Source of the DNA: Paraconiothyrium sp. Pb-2020
Lineage: Eukaryota; Ascomycota; Dothideomycetes; Pleosporales; Didymosphaeriaceae
Direction: 5' to 3'
DNA: 64,000 bases
Assembly: GCA_022419385.1 (NCBI GenBank)
Contig: JAJUBI010000001.1
Coordinates: forward strand, 3,658,001-3,722,000
In this document: in pieces, positions 47,950 to 59,494 of the stretch
Position numbering within the stretch: the first letter of the stretch is position 1
Layout of the letters: every line of letters begins with the position of its first letter
Translations under genes and position numbers: made by a program
Notes under the pieces: model-generated
The model's database searches: none
What the model was told of the DNA's origin: nothing
What the model saw: the letters and a program-made list of their open reading frames with translations, nothing else

Positions 47950-48943
47950 ATGGCCTCAAAGCTGGTACCGTTCATGTATCGCAGCGGGCCTCGCGCCCTG
48001 CGCCAGCTCCAGCGGACTCAATGGCGGGCTTTCAGCGTCATGGCACCCGCACGGAGCGACTCCCTGATGGTGGTGAGTAGCTCTTCAATGCCCTTTACAC
48101 CTATAATTGCGCCGCTGACGGGTCCTACAGCACCGCGACACGCCCGAGAACAACCCGTCGATTCCGTTCAAGTTCACCGCCCAGAATGAGGAGCTCATCA
48201 AGGAGATTGTCTCTCGGTACCCCTCGCAGTACAAGAAGGCCGCCGTCATGCCTTTGCTCGATCTCGGCCAGCGCCAGCACGGCTTCACCAGCATCAGCGT
48301 CATGAACGAGGTGGCGCGGATATTGGAGATGCCGCCTATGCGCGTCTACGAGGTGGCTACCTTCTACACCATGTATAACCGGACCCCGGTTGGCAAATTC
48401 CACGTCCAGGTCTGCACAACGGTAAGCATGGAATACGCATTGATTGGGCCGCGCTGACAAGAATAGACACCCTGCATGTTGTGCAACAGTGACGCGGTCA
48501 TGAAGGCGGTGGAAGACACCCTGGGCATCCACCACGGCCAAACTACCAAGGACGGCCTCTTTACCTTCACTGAAGTCGAGTGCCTCGGTGCCTGTGCGAA
48601 CGCCCCCATGGTCCAGATCAATGACGACTACTATGAGGATCTCACATACGAGTCTACGGTCTCGCTGCTCAAGGCCCTTCAGAACGCGGCTGAGAAGACC
48701 GGCGCACAGCCTGGAACCCCCGGTCTTGCCGGCGATGGCTACTCGATCGTAACCGGCGAGAACAGGGACGTTGAAAACAGGGAGGGCATCGACCAGGGGC
48801 GAGGGTACGAGGCTGGCGGTGTGAAGGTGCCAACGCCGGGACCTCTGAGCGGAAGGAGAAGCTGTGAGCCCGCTGGCGGTCTGACTTCGTTGACGGGCGA
48901 GTTTTGGGGCAACGAGACTCTGAGGAAGGATGGAGAGCTGTGA
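47950..48943 (+). CDS. NADH:ubiquinone oxidoreductase 24 kDa subunit (NDUFV2 type)
   Basis: Matrix-arm subunit of respiratory complex I that carries the N1a 2Fe-2S cluster next to the 51 kDa NADH-binding subunit. Exons 47950-48072, 48131-48421 and 48467-48943, 296 aa. The first 40 residues are rich in Arg, Ser and hydrophobics, as in a mitochondrial presequence. Core motifs: PFKFTAQNEELIKEIVSRYP, LLDLGQRQHGFTSISVMNEV, MRVYEVATFYTMYNR. The four cluster ligands are Cys136, Cys141 (TPCMLC), Cys177 and Cys181 (ECLGAC). The protein extends past the core with a Gly/Glu-rich tail, common in fungal forms. The second intron interrupts the cluster-binding loop. Confidence 0.96.
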
Positions 48944-50066
48944 GCTTGTATATACTTGTGGGTCTATCCTCCGGTGCTTGTAGACGAAGGCTGACGTTCA
49001 TCAGCAATTTGTAGAACACGTAAACAACACTTTCTTTGGTTCAAACACGTGTGATTTTGCTGTATCGATTCCAAGTACAGGTTATTGCCTGCAACTAGTC
49101 TTGTAGAAGCATCTGACCTGCTCGGTCGGTCAGGCAACACCATAAGCGCACATTTCTCATCGAAGCGATAATCTAGCATACACCTGCCTATCAATCTTGT
49201 CATCTGCAAATGAGGGGATCCCATGTATGGGCACCCACGATTTCACGGCTATGAGGTGAGTAGCGCACAACGTTTTAGGTTGCTTCGAACATTAAAAGTT
49301 AGGATAAAAGAATCCTCCTACAGTAAAAGTTGTCCGATCACGTCGAAAAGTCTTGATGCATAACTCCACCTTCACCTTGCAACTTCTCAAGTCTCCTGTT
49401 TCGGCATCTCGACCAACAGCTTCATCAACACAACTCACTAACACCCCTTGATATGAACAACGTTATCCTGTTGAGATTCTTCTTCAGATTTTTATCCTCA
49501 CTGTGTCCATCTCAAGCATGATTCCTCAGATCGGCGATATCACATCGTCAAAAAGGACGGTACATGCTGTCATCTACCCACTTGATACACACCACGTCCT
49601 CAGTTGTAGACCTCTTTCGCAAGGACATTGACCAAGTTACTGAGCGGTGTGTAGCAAATCCTCAATACGGAGCCGTGTAGGACCCATGACTAGATAGCAT
49701 GAAGATTGCCGCTATGGATGTACGGATTGTAGGGGTGATCTCTGGAGGTGACGACACGGGACTTGGTGGCTGGACGTGGTGGTATATGGAGAAGGGATGT
49801 CGAGGGTATTTAGGCTAGGGTTCGGGGAGGGGATCGGTAAATGCGAGTATTGGGCATAGCCATTAATTGGAATGTACTGAGGCTACCAAAACTTACAGTC
49901 TACAAGTAGATAGATGGTCACTGGAAAGTGGTGAAAGTGACCAATCGTATGCGAATAAGCCCGCGGTGAATGATATCGGTGCAATCGGCTTGGCGTCCAT
50001 CATCTCTCCACACTCCCCCCACACCCACACCCAGACCCTCCTCGCGACCGCGCAATTCTCATAGCC
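48944..50066. other. Intergenic
   Basis: 1.1 kb with no supported gene. The final part is the leader of the Hep59-family gene. A short frame at 49867-50064 is not credible. Confidence 0.5.
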
Positions 50067-51243
50067 ATGAATGATAGTGCGAATGAGCCCGAGCCTACCG
50101 TCAAGTTCAAGCGGCGGAAAACCACGCATACGAAACGTCCGCGCCTAGACACCGAGGACGAGCCTACGGCAGCCGCGCTGAAGTCGCCAGATGCCGTACC
50201 AGACGACACAAGCATACCAGCTCTCGAGGAAGATGAAACCTCCGTCTCGCTGAAAGAGATATTGCGCAACCGAAAACGACCGCGCGACCGGCTACGAGAA
50301 GTCGCGGCGCGCGCAGAGCTTACGAAGGCGCAGGCGCTTGTGCTGCGAGAGCAGGATGCGCCGAAACAAGGCTATACGAACCGGTTTGTGCCGCAGACCG
50401 GACAAGTTGTAGATAGAGACGATCAGCAGATGTATGTTCGCCAAACCTCTCTCTCCTCCGTTATCCTTTCAATTAGATTATCGAAGAAGAGATGTTGGTA
50501 TGGAAGCTAACGAGCCAGTACGGAATACATAGACGCCCGTTTAGCTGAAAAGAATCACCGTCTATATGGCTGGCCCATCCCTCGACACCTCGCTGCAACC
50601 GTAGCTACGTTAGCATCTGAGCCTGCACCGACAGCTCTCAACCTACACAGCGCATCACACACGACTGCAGACCGCACAACGACGTCAGAAGAACCGGATG
50701 ACGGGAAGAGCCACAGGCTAGCAGCTGGCATGGGCAAGCTCCAGGAAATAGACCTCGGACCATCATCTACCTCGCGCGCGGAAGCCGCCTGGAAGAAGCT
50801 TGAAAGCGGACAATCTGTGGAAGAGCCTGTGGGTAAAGTGCGCCTAGGACGAGACGGCAAACCGCGTCGCCAGCCGAAGCGCCGCAATAGTGAAGATATC
50901 CGTCGCGACGCAATGGTCGAAGCAGTCATGCGTGAAGCAAAGCGTATGCACCTTTCTCCTCTCCTCTCCCTCTGAGCAACAGGCGCTGATCTTTCCAGTG
51001 GATTACTTTGATGAATCCACCCCTGCCGGACCCACGCCGGGCTCTACTAACAACGACGAAGCCCTTGTCGAGCAGTTCCGGCAAGAATTCCTTGACTCGA
51101 TCCAAGAGCGGCAGCAGCGCAAACCTGGTGCCCCGGCACGCGGTGAAAAGGAAGCACCCAAAGGCCCAAAGCTGGGCGGCAGTAGGAGCGCAAGAGCAAA
51201 GATGCATTTGCAGGAAGAGCAGTCGGGGAAGAACAAGAGGTGA
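50067..51243 (+). CDS. Hep59/Tls1-family splicing-associated protein
   Basis: Small, highly charged nuclear protein related to human C9orf78 and fission yeast Tls1, which works with the spliceosome and affects telomere and heterochromatin factors by controlling splicing. Exons 50067-50431, 50519-50943 and 50999-51243, 344 aa. Visible: a basic start VKFKRRKTT, the family motif SVSLKEILRNRKRPRDRLRE, then RFVPQTGQVVDRDDQQITEY, and the conserved stretch ending RDAMVEAVMREAKLDYFDE, which is created only by the last splice (donor GTATGC, acceptor CCAG). The C terminus is Lys/Arg-rich. The second intron is pyrimidine-rich. Confidence 0.87.
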
Positions 51244-52385
51244 ATGATTGCATTGGGCTTCGGCTTTCGTGTATTTCGACGCGATGTTTTGACTTGCTAA
51301 CATTTACTTCCTATCTGAGTGGGAGCGCTTGCCGGGCAGGCTATGCGCCCTGCGTTTCTTGTCCATGCTTTTGCGCTTTGGTTCGGCCGTTGGGTTTCTT
51401 TAGCCATGTATACTAATTTCTTAGGTTTACTAGGGTTAATGATGGGAGGGTACTTGCGCCCGATGAGTGGCGTGGTACGGATGTAAAGAGCTCGGCGTGG
51501 TATACGCAGCGTAAAGACTAAGAAGCTGGGTAGACGAAGCGTTGCACAGGTGAACGGGTTGGGTGTGGAGAATGCCTTGAGTTCCGCGCAGTGCGAGGGC
51601 TGCCTTGGACGTGTAAGCTACTTTAATTTCGAGTTATAGTCATCGATGAGGAAGCCGAGATAGAGTCATTCCGTGTCCCAAGGTGCGACGAGCTGGCCAT
51701 GACTGTAGCTGCCTGAAAAGCTCCATCTCAATGACACATACGATCCTCCATCAAGGAAATGCACGTTCGGAGCTAGCGACAGGACGATGCAGTTGTGGTA
51801 CCTTCTACTTCGGACAGCCCACTAGCGGACCCCACAATGTAATCGTGTGCGCCTCTTAGCGTGGCGGTGCATGCACGTTGAACCCCGTTTATCGATTACT
51901 GAATCGCTGCAACAGGCATACAGCTCTCCAATAGCAGCTGAACACAGCAGCTTGCTTCGCGCCTTGCTTCAGATGATTGACAAGTGTTTGGACAAACCGG
52001 GATTTACGCTTCACTAGTGCGCTACAGGTGAAAGGGAGTTGGAGCTGGTGAGGCTGAACTTTCGATTCGCGGATCGTCGTTGAGCTCTCCACTCACTCTT
52101 TCACCGCATCGGACCGGTCAGCAAGGTAGCCGCAGTCGCCACCACTGCTGAACTTCACACCCTACGAACTCCAGGACGACGGCTTTAACCTGCCAATACA
52201 CCCCGCGCAACGAGTGCCAAAGCTGCCGAACCCATTCAACCGTACGTAGCCGTGCAGCTGCAATCCTAGTTTGAGTCCGTAGACGTGTCACTGCTGGTGA
52301 GCTTTCCCTTGACTCAACCGCTTTTAAAAACCTTCTGGGGCAATGTATCGTACAAAACTAACCCTACACAAGCCTGTCTCCCGCA
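51244..52385. other. Intergenic
   Basis: 1.1 kb. A 90-base stretch at about 52148-52240 reads as a plausible peptide but has no start, no splice partner and no recognised family. Otherwise nothing was identified. Confidence 0.45.
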
Positions 52386-54091
52386 ATGGCACCAAAATTC
52401 AACTTTATGGATCTGTCCACGGACATCAAGACCCTCGTAGTCGAACACATTACTCGCCCCACCGACCTTCGCAACGTATGTCTCGTTTGCAAGCAGCTTC
52501 ACGAAATTGCCGTCCGCTCGCTATACCACGAAGTCACTCTAGATGTTGGGAGTCCAAATGATACACGCCTGGGTGCCTTCCTGAGCCCCAAGAACATGGG
52601 TTGCAGCATGTTAGGAAGCTAGATCTCTATTTGGCGGATGTGTTGGACAAGTGCAACCAACAGCAACAGGCAAACTTTGCGATTCGGATGATCTTGGAGC
52701 TATTACCGGAGAACATATTGGAGAAATTCTCATGGCATCCATGGTCGCCTTTCTCCGGCGACAATTTGGTGCTACTATACAAAAAGCAGAAGCGGATGAA
52801 GTGGCTCGAGGGCATCGCACTAGACAAGGACGTTCTTGAAGAAGTCAAGAAGATCCCAGAATTCGAGAAGATTTTTGAAAACGTGAAGAAGCTGGGTTTA
52901 TATCCTGACAGCCGGGAGGTACTGGAGTACTGCCATCTGCTGGTCAAGCATTCGAAGAATGTCGAGAAGATCACGCTGCATGCGAGCTTTGAGGAAAACG
53001 ACTCACCGATACCGAATCGGGAGCTGAATGATTCAAGTACGGAGCCGGGTCTTATCACGCGCACTATGTTCAGTCACATGCAGCCGTTTGAGAAATGCAC
53101 ACCGATGACCTTGAAGGAGATAACCCTGCAAAAGATTAACTTGCGGTACGCTGCCAACACATACTGTAGATTGATTGACTTCCGGTCTGTCAAGTCGATT
53201 CGAATATTCGCCTGTGCGGGCGCCGATGCGCTCCTCGCCGAGCTCAGCAAGAGCACAAAGCTACCAGAAAAGCTCGAAACTCTAGAATTCAAGCACGACG
53301 ACAACCATGAAAACGACGGATTAGGAGCCTTGGATGGCTTCATGTGCCTGGTATCCGGCATCACAACATTGACAATAGACTTATCGTACGCGAAGAGCTT
53401 GCCAGCAGCTGCCGGGATCGTGCGACATAGTAAGACGCTGAAGTCGCTCAACGTGCACGCAAGCCGAATTCCGGACGACTGCGATGACGAGTTGGTGTAC
53501 GACTATGCGTCCTTTTCACATATTTGCAAGGACTGCTCGTTGCTTGAGCAGGTGTCTGTTGCGTTTCCGCAGGTCAGCGTTATACGGTCCAAGCAGGACT
53601 CTTTCATCAATTTCGAGGTAAGTCGACTGCCGCGTGCTACTCAGGCATTCGCTAATCTCTTCCAGAACTGCCTCGGCGACTTGCCTAACCTTGTGACTTT
53701 GAACATCACAACATGGCCAAACAACAATCCCTCCTCCACCAAGCTCCCTAGAAAGATCTACGAACACCTCCTTCAAGGTCTCGCGCAGCAAGGTTTCGAG
53801 CGCTCGTCAACCCACGCAGCGGAACAAAAGCGGCCTTCCAAACTCGCAATCATCGCGTGGGGTTCTTCCGACAAAGTCTACGACCGTGAAGACAGCCTGA
53901 ATCAGGTCATCTTCGTCAAGGGTAAACAGGTCGATCCGCTAGGCAACGAGCAGTTCACGGCTGTGCAGATTGGGTGGTGTTTGAGAAAGTTTGTGGATGC
54001 GGGACCGAAGAGCGATATTCTGGACTTTTCGCTGGCGAAGAGTTCGCGGCCGCCGACAAGGGACAGTGCGAGCAGTGATGACTCGGATTGA
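52386..54091 (+). CDS. F-box protein, one apparent frameshift
   Basis: Likely substrate receptor of an SCF ubiquitin ligase. The F-box-like start is clear: FMDLSTDIKTLVVEHITRP, NVCLVCKQLHEIAVRSLYHE. After SPKNMG the frame fails at the TT of 52601-52602. A third T would give Gly-Leu-Gln-His-Val-Arg and join directly to the 496-codon frame that follows. That long part (KLDLYLADVL ... GWCLRKFVDA) looks like degenerate leucine-rich repeats. Intron 53618-53665 (48 bases, GTAAGT, CTAAT branch, TTCCAG) is stop-free and a multiple of three, so it is easily missed. Length after repair and splicing is about 550 aa, ending in an acidic Ser/Asp tail. The substrate cannot be told. Confidence 0.82.
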
Positions 54092-55012
54092 CTACATGAG
54101 CTAGACGTAGACTAACAGAGCAGAAGAGAGAACGCAACAGGAACGCCTCGGAGCGTGCTTTGATACGTTCCTCCGCATGTAGCCTGGGATGCTAGTTGAG
54201 AACCGTAGGGTGAGACTTGGAACCGCAAAGTCAAAGCTGTTAGGACTGCAGCTCCTACGAAGAAGGAAAGTGGGGATGTACTTGGAGTTAGTTTGGAACA
54301 AATGGCATGACATTGATGTACAACGGCATCTAGGTGTATTGGTGTTAGCATGGGAAGGCGCAGAGGTTGCATTGTAAATATCCACACTCGACGTCAAATT
54401 GGTAGCGAGCGCGTCTGTATACGACTACGTAATGATACAAGATATGTAAGATACAATATGTTTTGCTGAATGCATGACACATGTGCTCTAGATGCTACGG
54501 TATGGTAACTACACTTGGAACTCATATTGTCGACTCGTACCAGAAAGGCCGACGGATAAGAGTGGATTCTTCTGGTAGACGCCCTCTCCCGTTGAGGTGA
54601 AGTTCGGCTATAGTAATACTCTACAAGGACCGCCCGTCGCCGGAAACGGCAGCGATTATAAACTACCCTGCCACGCCTTGCAGCAATGGTCAGGCTGGCG
54701 CTGATTGGTGCCCGACAATCATACCCAAGGAATCTGTGAGGCGACAAACTGCTCTTAACCAATTGATAGGTAACACAAAGGTTGCCCCACTTTCGACTCT
54801 TGAATACCGCCGCTTTCTCCCTATAATTCAGAAAACGTTCCTTCTACATCTCCATCTCCGAGGCCCCACTCCTATCCTAAACGAACAAAGAGACCAAACT
54901 TCTCTGGGCTCGCTCTATTATCCGTCCCATCAAACTACGACTACTTGTCCGGGAATTCTACTGGCTGAACCCCTTCACAGCATACCAAGAAACATTCCCA
55001 TACTCTGAAGCA
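54092..55012. other. Intergenic
   Basis: No supported gene. Contains the F-box gene 3' region and the upstream region of the cysteine-pair gene. Confidence 0.5.
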
Positions 55013-55789
55013 ATGGTAGCAAATTGCCAGGTCTGTGGTGAGACGGTTGATATGCCTCCGAACCCTCATGATAGGCGCCTTGATGATCGTACAGCTGGGA
55101 GGCGCACGGAAAATCTTAGAAAATGGGAGGCCGCCCAAGACCGTCAGTTTTGTCGGCAACGTAGGTGTATACCGTATCCAGGCTATGAATCCAGCCTTGA
55201 GACAATGTTTACTCACATGACTCTGATGTAGATCGTTGCACGAAATGCGAAAACCAAAGACATGAAACCTTACAAGTCTGCCAGGATCGTGCGTACTTCT
55301 AAGCTTGACCAACGTAAAAAGCTGAACCTCCTTAGATTCTCGAAAGTGTCAGCACAACGATTGCCATACTCGCGTCACCCTCAGGGATACGTATTGCCCC
55401 GATCGTATGTATCACTACTGCAAGCGCACAAAAGCCTTAGAAAGGACCAAGCCTTAACTCTACAGACATACCGAGATGCCAAGCTCATTTACTCGGATGC
55501 ACGGAGTATCCACTCCCCCAATCTACTTACTGTTCCCAGCGTAAGATCCCTAGACAGATATTCCAGGGATTAGTTTATCCTTATGTGATGCTAATGGCAG
55601 GACGTAGATAAATGTACTACCACAAATTGTCGCAAAGCTAGATTGTTCGACCTTGAAACAGGTGAACCGTTAGGATTCTGTTCACAATGTCTACAACGTA
55701 ATAAGTCCCGTTCTATCTTCTTTTCCTATAACCTGCCAAAGTGGCATAAGACTTATCTGAATAAGTGTCTGATGATTTCATATAACTAG
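55013..55789 (+). CDS. Unrecognised intron-rich cysteine-pair protein
   Basis: Four exons fit by splice signals: 55013-55160 (donor GTAGGT), 55232-55288 (GTGCGT), 55336-55540 (GTAAGA) and 55601-55789. The product, about 200 aa, is rich in paired cysteines that could bind zinc: C-x2-C in exon 1 (NCQVCG) and exon 2 (CTKC), C-x4-C in exon 3 (CQHNDC) and in exon 4 (CTTTNC), then C-x2-C (FCSQC). Each exon carries its own pair. Exon 3 is one base short of phase. A missing base near 55452-55458 would join KALERT to ALTLQTYRDAKLIYSDA. I do not recognise the family and assign no function. The regular cysteine pairs and consistent splicing are the only support. Confidence 0.55.
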
Positions 55790-56643
55790 ATCACGCGAAT
55801 GAAATGTAGAGCCTCATGTCACGAATGACAAGCATGTTGAGGCGTTGAGGCCTACGACCCCGCCAAACAAGTGACAACGGCACGAAGGAGGGCGCTCCGA
55901 CCCGCGTAGATCCGGGACGAGGACCCGTCTTAGGGATGACGGGAGAACAAGGGATGAATAGCGGAGCTATTGGGACTATATAGACCGACGGAGGATCCCC
56001 TATTCGCTTAAGGTCTACGTAGTTAGGGGTTATTACTGATCTCTTTGTTGAAATGGGGCACTTTAAGTTAGTAGTTATCCTAGCAAGAGAATTGGTTGTT
56101 TCTGGACAGGCCGAGTGAAAACGGTCCTTTGTCGGTTATATGCGTTGTGAGCAGTCGCAGAGCTTGGGAGCGCGACACGAAGTTCGATTCGTTAACGCTG
56201 GTGCTTGATGAATGTAGCCTCTCACGCAACGAGGGAAGGGCATCGACAGATCTATTGGCTGTCCATTCTACAACGTTAGCGGCGACATCATCGAAACAAC
56301 AAGTCCTATAGGAAGCTTAAGTCCAAGGTCACCGGGGTATGGTTTATAGTTTGGAACTTGGCCTGTGCCCGTGACGCGGAGCGCGTCTGGCGATGTATCG
56401 TGGCCGAGTTTGTAATCGAAGGGCCTTCTTTGTATGTCGCAGTGGGTCGACCGCACGCGTCACCACGATCGAATTCCGGCGACAGAGGCAAAGCGAGTCG
56501 TTGATCAATCACCTCCAAACCCGCGCTTCCTGGGCCAAACAAGAAGCGACAGGCCTCCAGTCGCGTCCTGGCCGCCACGCCCGCCTCCCACGGCAAACGG
56601 TAAATCATCGGCGCGAGCAGCACGCCTGCAGAGCGCGCGCATC
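55790..56643. other. Intergenic with possible LTR-like sequence
   Basis: From TGTCACGAATGAC near 55816 the sequence becomes GC-rich, followed by a TATATAG box near 55977, and is non-coding. This recalls a solo retrotransposon LTR, but the end and target duplication are not defined. From about 56330 it is the leader of the Zn2Cys6 gene. Confidence 0.35.
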
Positions 56644-58977
56644 ATGTCGTCTCAGTATCCTCCCCCGCCAGGCTCCGAGGAACCCCACTACACGCCCATA
56701 TACCCTGCGCCGCCGTCGCAACCTAGCCATGAGCTGCTGGGTGCTGCTGGACCGCAGCAGCAACCGCGCCTGCAACCCTACCCGCAGGACATCTACCCCA
56801 AGGTCGAGAACCTGAGCGATGTGCTGCAGCTGCAGCAACAGGCGAACCATGCCCTGGGCACCGATCAGAGACCGCAGCTAGGGACGCCGACTGGGCAGGG
56901 CGCCGTCGCAGGTGTGAGTCCGCTCAGCATGCACGATGCGCCTATGCTCAACCACAGCCAGGACGCGGGCGCGAAGACAAACCGCTTGCGGAAGGCCTGC
57001 GACTCATGTAGTATCCGCAAAGTAAAGGTACAGTCGTCGAACACTTCGTCTTCCGCTGGCTGACAGTATGCGCAGTGCGATGAATCAGGTCCTCCATGCC
57101 GCGCTTGCGCCGCCCTCGACATCCCCTGCACCTTTGAACGACCAAGCCGTCGTCGCGGCCCTCCCAACCGCCATGCCGAAGCTATCAAAAAGAAGCGCCG
57201 GCTAGACGACGGAGAGATCGACCCAGCGCAGCCTCAACAAGTGTCGTCGCCCACCAACGCCGCACATGCGCTTGCCCAGCTCTCCGCTCCACCTCGCCCT
57301 AAACCGACCGCCGAATCAATATGCTCTCTCCCAATCATGAACAGCCTGATAGACGACTTCTTCACCTACATACATCCATTATGTCCCTTCCCGCACGAAC
57401 CGTCCTTCCGAGAAGCGTGGAACAACCGCGAAGACTGCGGAAACGATTCCTTCTTAGCTTTACTAGCTTCCATGATTGCAGCTTTGGTGGCTTCATTTCC
57501 GCGAAAACCGAGGCTACATCTCAAGCACCAGACGCGGGAATTCTTCCCTAGCCACCTTGCGCTTATCGACCGATGCAGGGAGATTTGCGCACAGGCACGT
57601 GGGCCAGGGTATCTGGACAAGCCGAGCTTAAACGTGTACGATGCGTGTACAAGCTACTTCCTAGGATTGGTGGGTGGTTACACTTTCCGATGGCGACAGC
57701 TACGGCTGTACCTTGGCGAATGTCTGACTATCCTTCGCTCGCTGGGATTGCACAAGGTGAAAGAACAGGGCTATACTCATATTGGTCAACTGCCGGAAGC
57801 AACAGACTCGTTTGGACCTAAATTCGAGGGCTCAAGGGATGCTCCGTTAGACTACATCACCGAGCAGATTGGTCGAAGGGTCTTCTATACGCTTTTTGTT
57901 GGCGTACGGTAAGTCTATTACGTTAATCCAGTTACACCCCTTGCTTACTACGACAATAGAAACTTGCAGCAGCTTGGAGCTTCCTTCGGTGAACTCACTA
58001 TGCTACCTTCAACGCCAACTGAACAGCTTCCTCCACTACCGCTGGAAGTGGATGACGCATGCATCTTTCCTCACGAGATTCTGCCGCAACCTGCAGATGT
58101 AGTCTCCGAAATCACGGGCTTCAACCTTAATGTCCGCATCTACAACTCCTTTGCGGCTCTATCGACTTCTGAAATGGCATACGGCATCGATGAACTGTAC
58201 GACTGGGACCAGCAGCAGCGAATGCTAGACCAATGCCTGCAGCGCTGCAAAGAAGTCCTCGCCAACATACCTTCGGTTCTTCAAATACAAAATAAACCGC
58301 AGGATGGAGGTCTTGCTCAGCGACGTCAACCATACTATCCCCCCATGCCAGAATACGTGGGCATGCGAGATCCAAATCTAAACAACCTGGGCAATCCGGA
58401 CTCAGTCGAAGCCCGTCGCTCGATGCAGTACGAGATCCAAAAAGCAAACATCTACGGTTCCCATCTCAGCACACGGTCATACCTCGTGGAGAAATACTTC
58501 GCGCTGCTGGACAAGAGCAACAACGCTCGGACGCAACACGCGCTCCAGAGCTCTCCCAGCGCCCCCTTCACAGGTCTCGACCGCCTCGTCTCCAGCTCCA
58601 CCATCGAAGCCGAAGAGCTAGAAAAACGCATGAGCGAAGAGCGCGAGCAAGTCGTAAAAGACCTCCTCGTCATCCTCGGCAGCATCGACATGGTCAACAT
58701 GGAGCCCAACGGCGACTCCTTCACGCAGAAGATCCGCAGCATAGCCAGCACGCTACTCGAGATACCCAAGGAACGGAAAGGCTCGGTGGCACTACAGCAT
58801 CAAGACTATCTGTACAAGTTTCTGGATATCCTGAGTAAGCTTGAGCGGGTTAATCCTGAGGGGTCGGACCCGGGGGCGGGGCACGTGGATGAGGAGGCGG
58901 AGCTTAGGGCTTGGGCTGATGTTAGGGATTATCAGCTTAAGTTTCAGGAGCAGGGGGGGATTTATGGGTTCAATTAG
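56644..58977 (+). CDS. Zn2Cys6 fungal transcription factor
   Basis: Nuclear regulator of 744 aa, exons 56644-57027, 57076-57908 and 57960-58977. The zinc cluster begins at about residue 119 (ACDSCSIRKVK) and is completed after the first intron (CDESGPPCRACAALDIPC), giving the six cysteines, followed by a basic linker RPSRRRGPPNRH. The middle homology (fungal_trans-type) region includes IDDFFTYIHPLCPFPHEPSF, LTILRSLGLHK and IGRRVFYTLFVGVR. The N-terminal 110 residues are Pro/Gln-rich. An in-frame ATG at 56434 would add 70 residues of poor, basic sequence, so the ATG at 56644 is preferred. The type is common among regulators of sugar and secondary metabolism; the target is unknown. Confidence 0.9.
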
Positions 58978-59494
58978 AGGGGGAGGGGGAGTGGGATGGT
59001 GTAAAAGTAGGATAAAAAGCGCATGTATCAGTACGTCAAGTTTGTGGTTGCATTGGGTTTTTTGGCTTCTTATCATGCTGTGGTCTTCTCGCGATGTGCA
59101 ACAGAGGATCACGGTAGCATTGCGTGCCAGTTCTGCTAGTGTCAATTCTAAGGACCGTTCCCAAGATCGTTCCCAAGATCGTTCCCAGGATCGTGCCTTC
59201 CGTCAAATGCAGATTCAATAACCTGGAAATTCCGAAGGAAGGCGCGAAGAAGTGTGCCTTTCCTCCCTCGGACCGTGCCATCATTCCCATTACACTTCAC
59301 TTCACTATCATCATCACGCATGACGGTCCTTCACTTTGAACGTTCATCTTCACCGCCCACTTAAGTGTTCACCGCTGTCAAGCGTCCGGTAAGCGAGATG
59401 AGGTGTGGGTATAGCAAGCAGCAGCGCCAGATACGCACTCTGACAACTCCTTCGCTCTTACTGCTTTACTAATCGTATACGAACTTCGGACAAC
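58978..59494. other. Intergenic with short tandem repeat
   Basis: Contains the 12-bp repeat at 59156-59191 and the presumed promoter of the first BTB gene. Nothing else was recognised. Confidence 0.5.
59156..59191. repeat. 12-bp tandem repeat x3
   Basis: Three copies of CGTTCCCAAGAT, the last with one G change, in the 3' region of the Zn2Cys6 gene. Confidence 0.85.

Noticed and set aside
56150..56200. tRNA-like GTTCGATTC box
   Set aside because: No matching acceptor stem, anticodon arm or A box could be folded around it.
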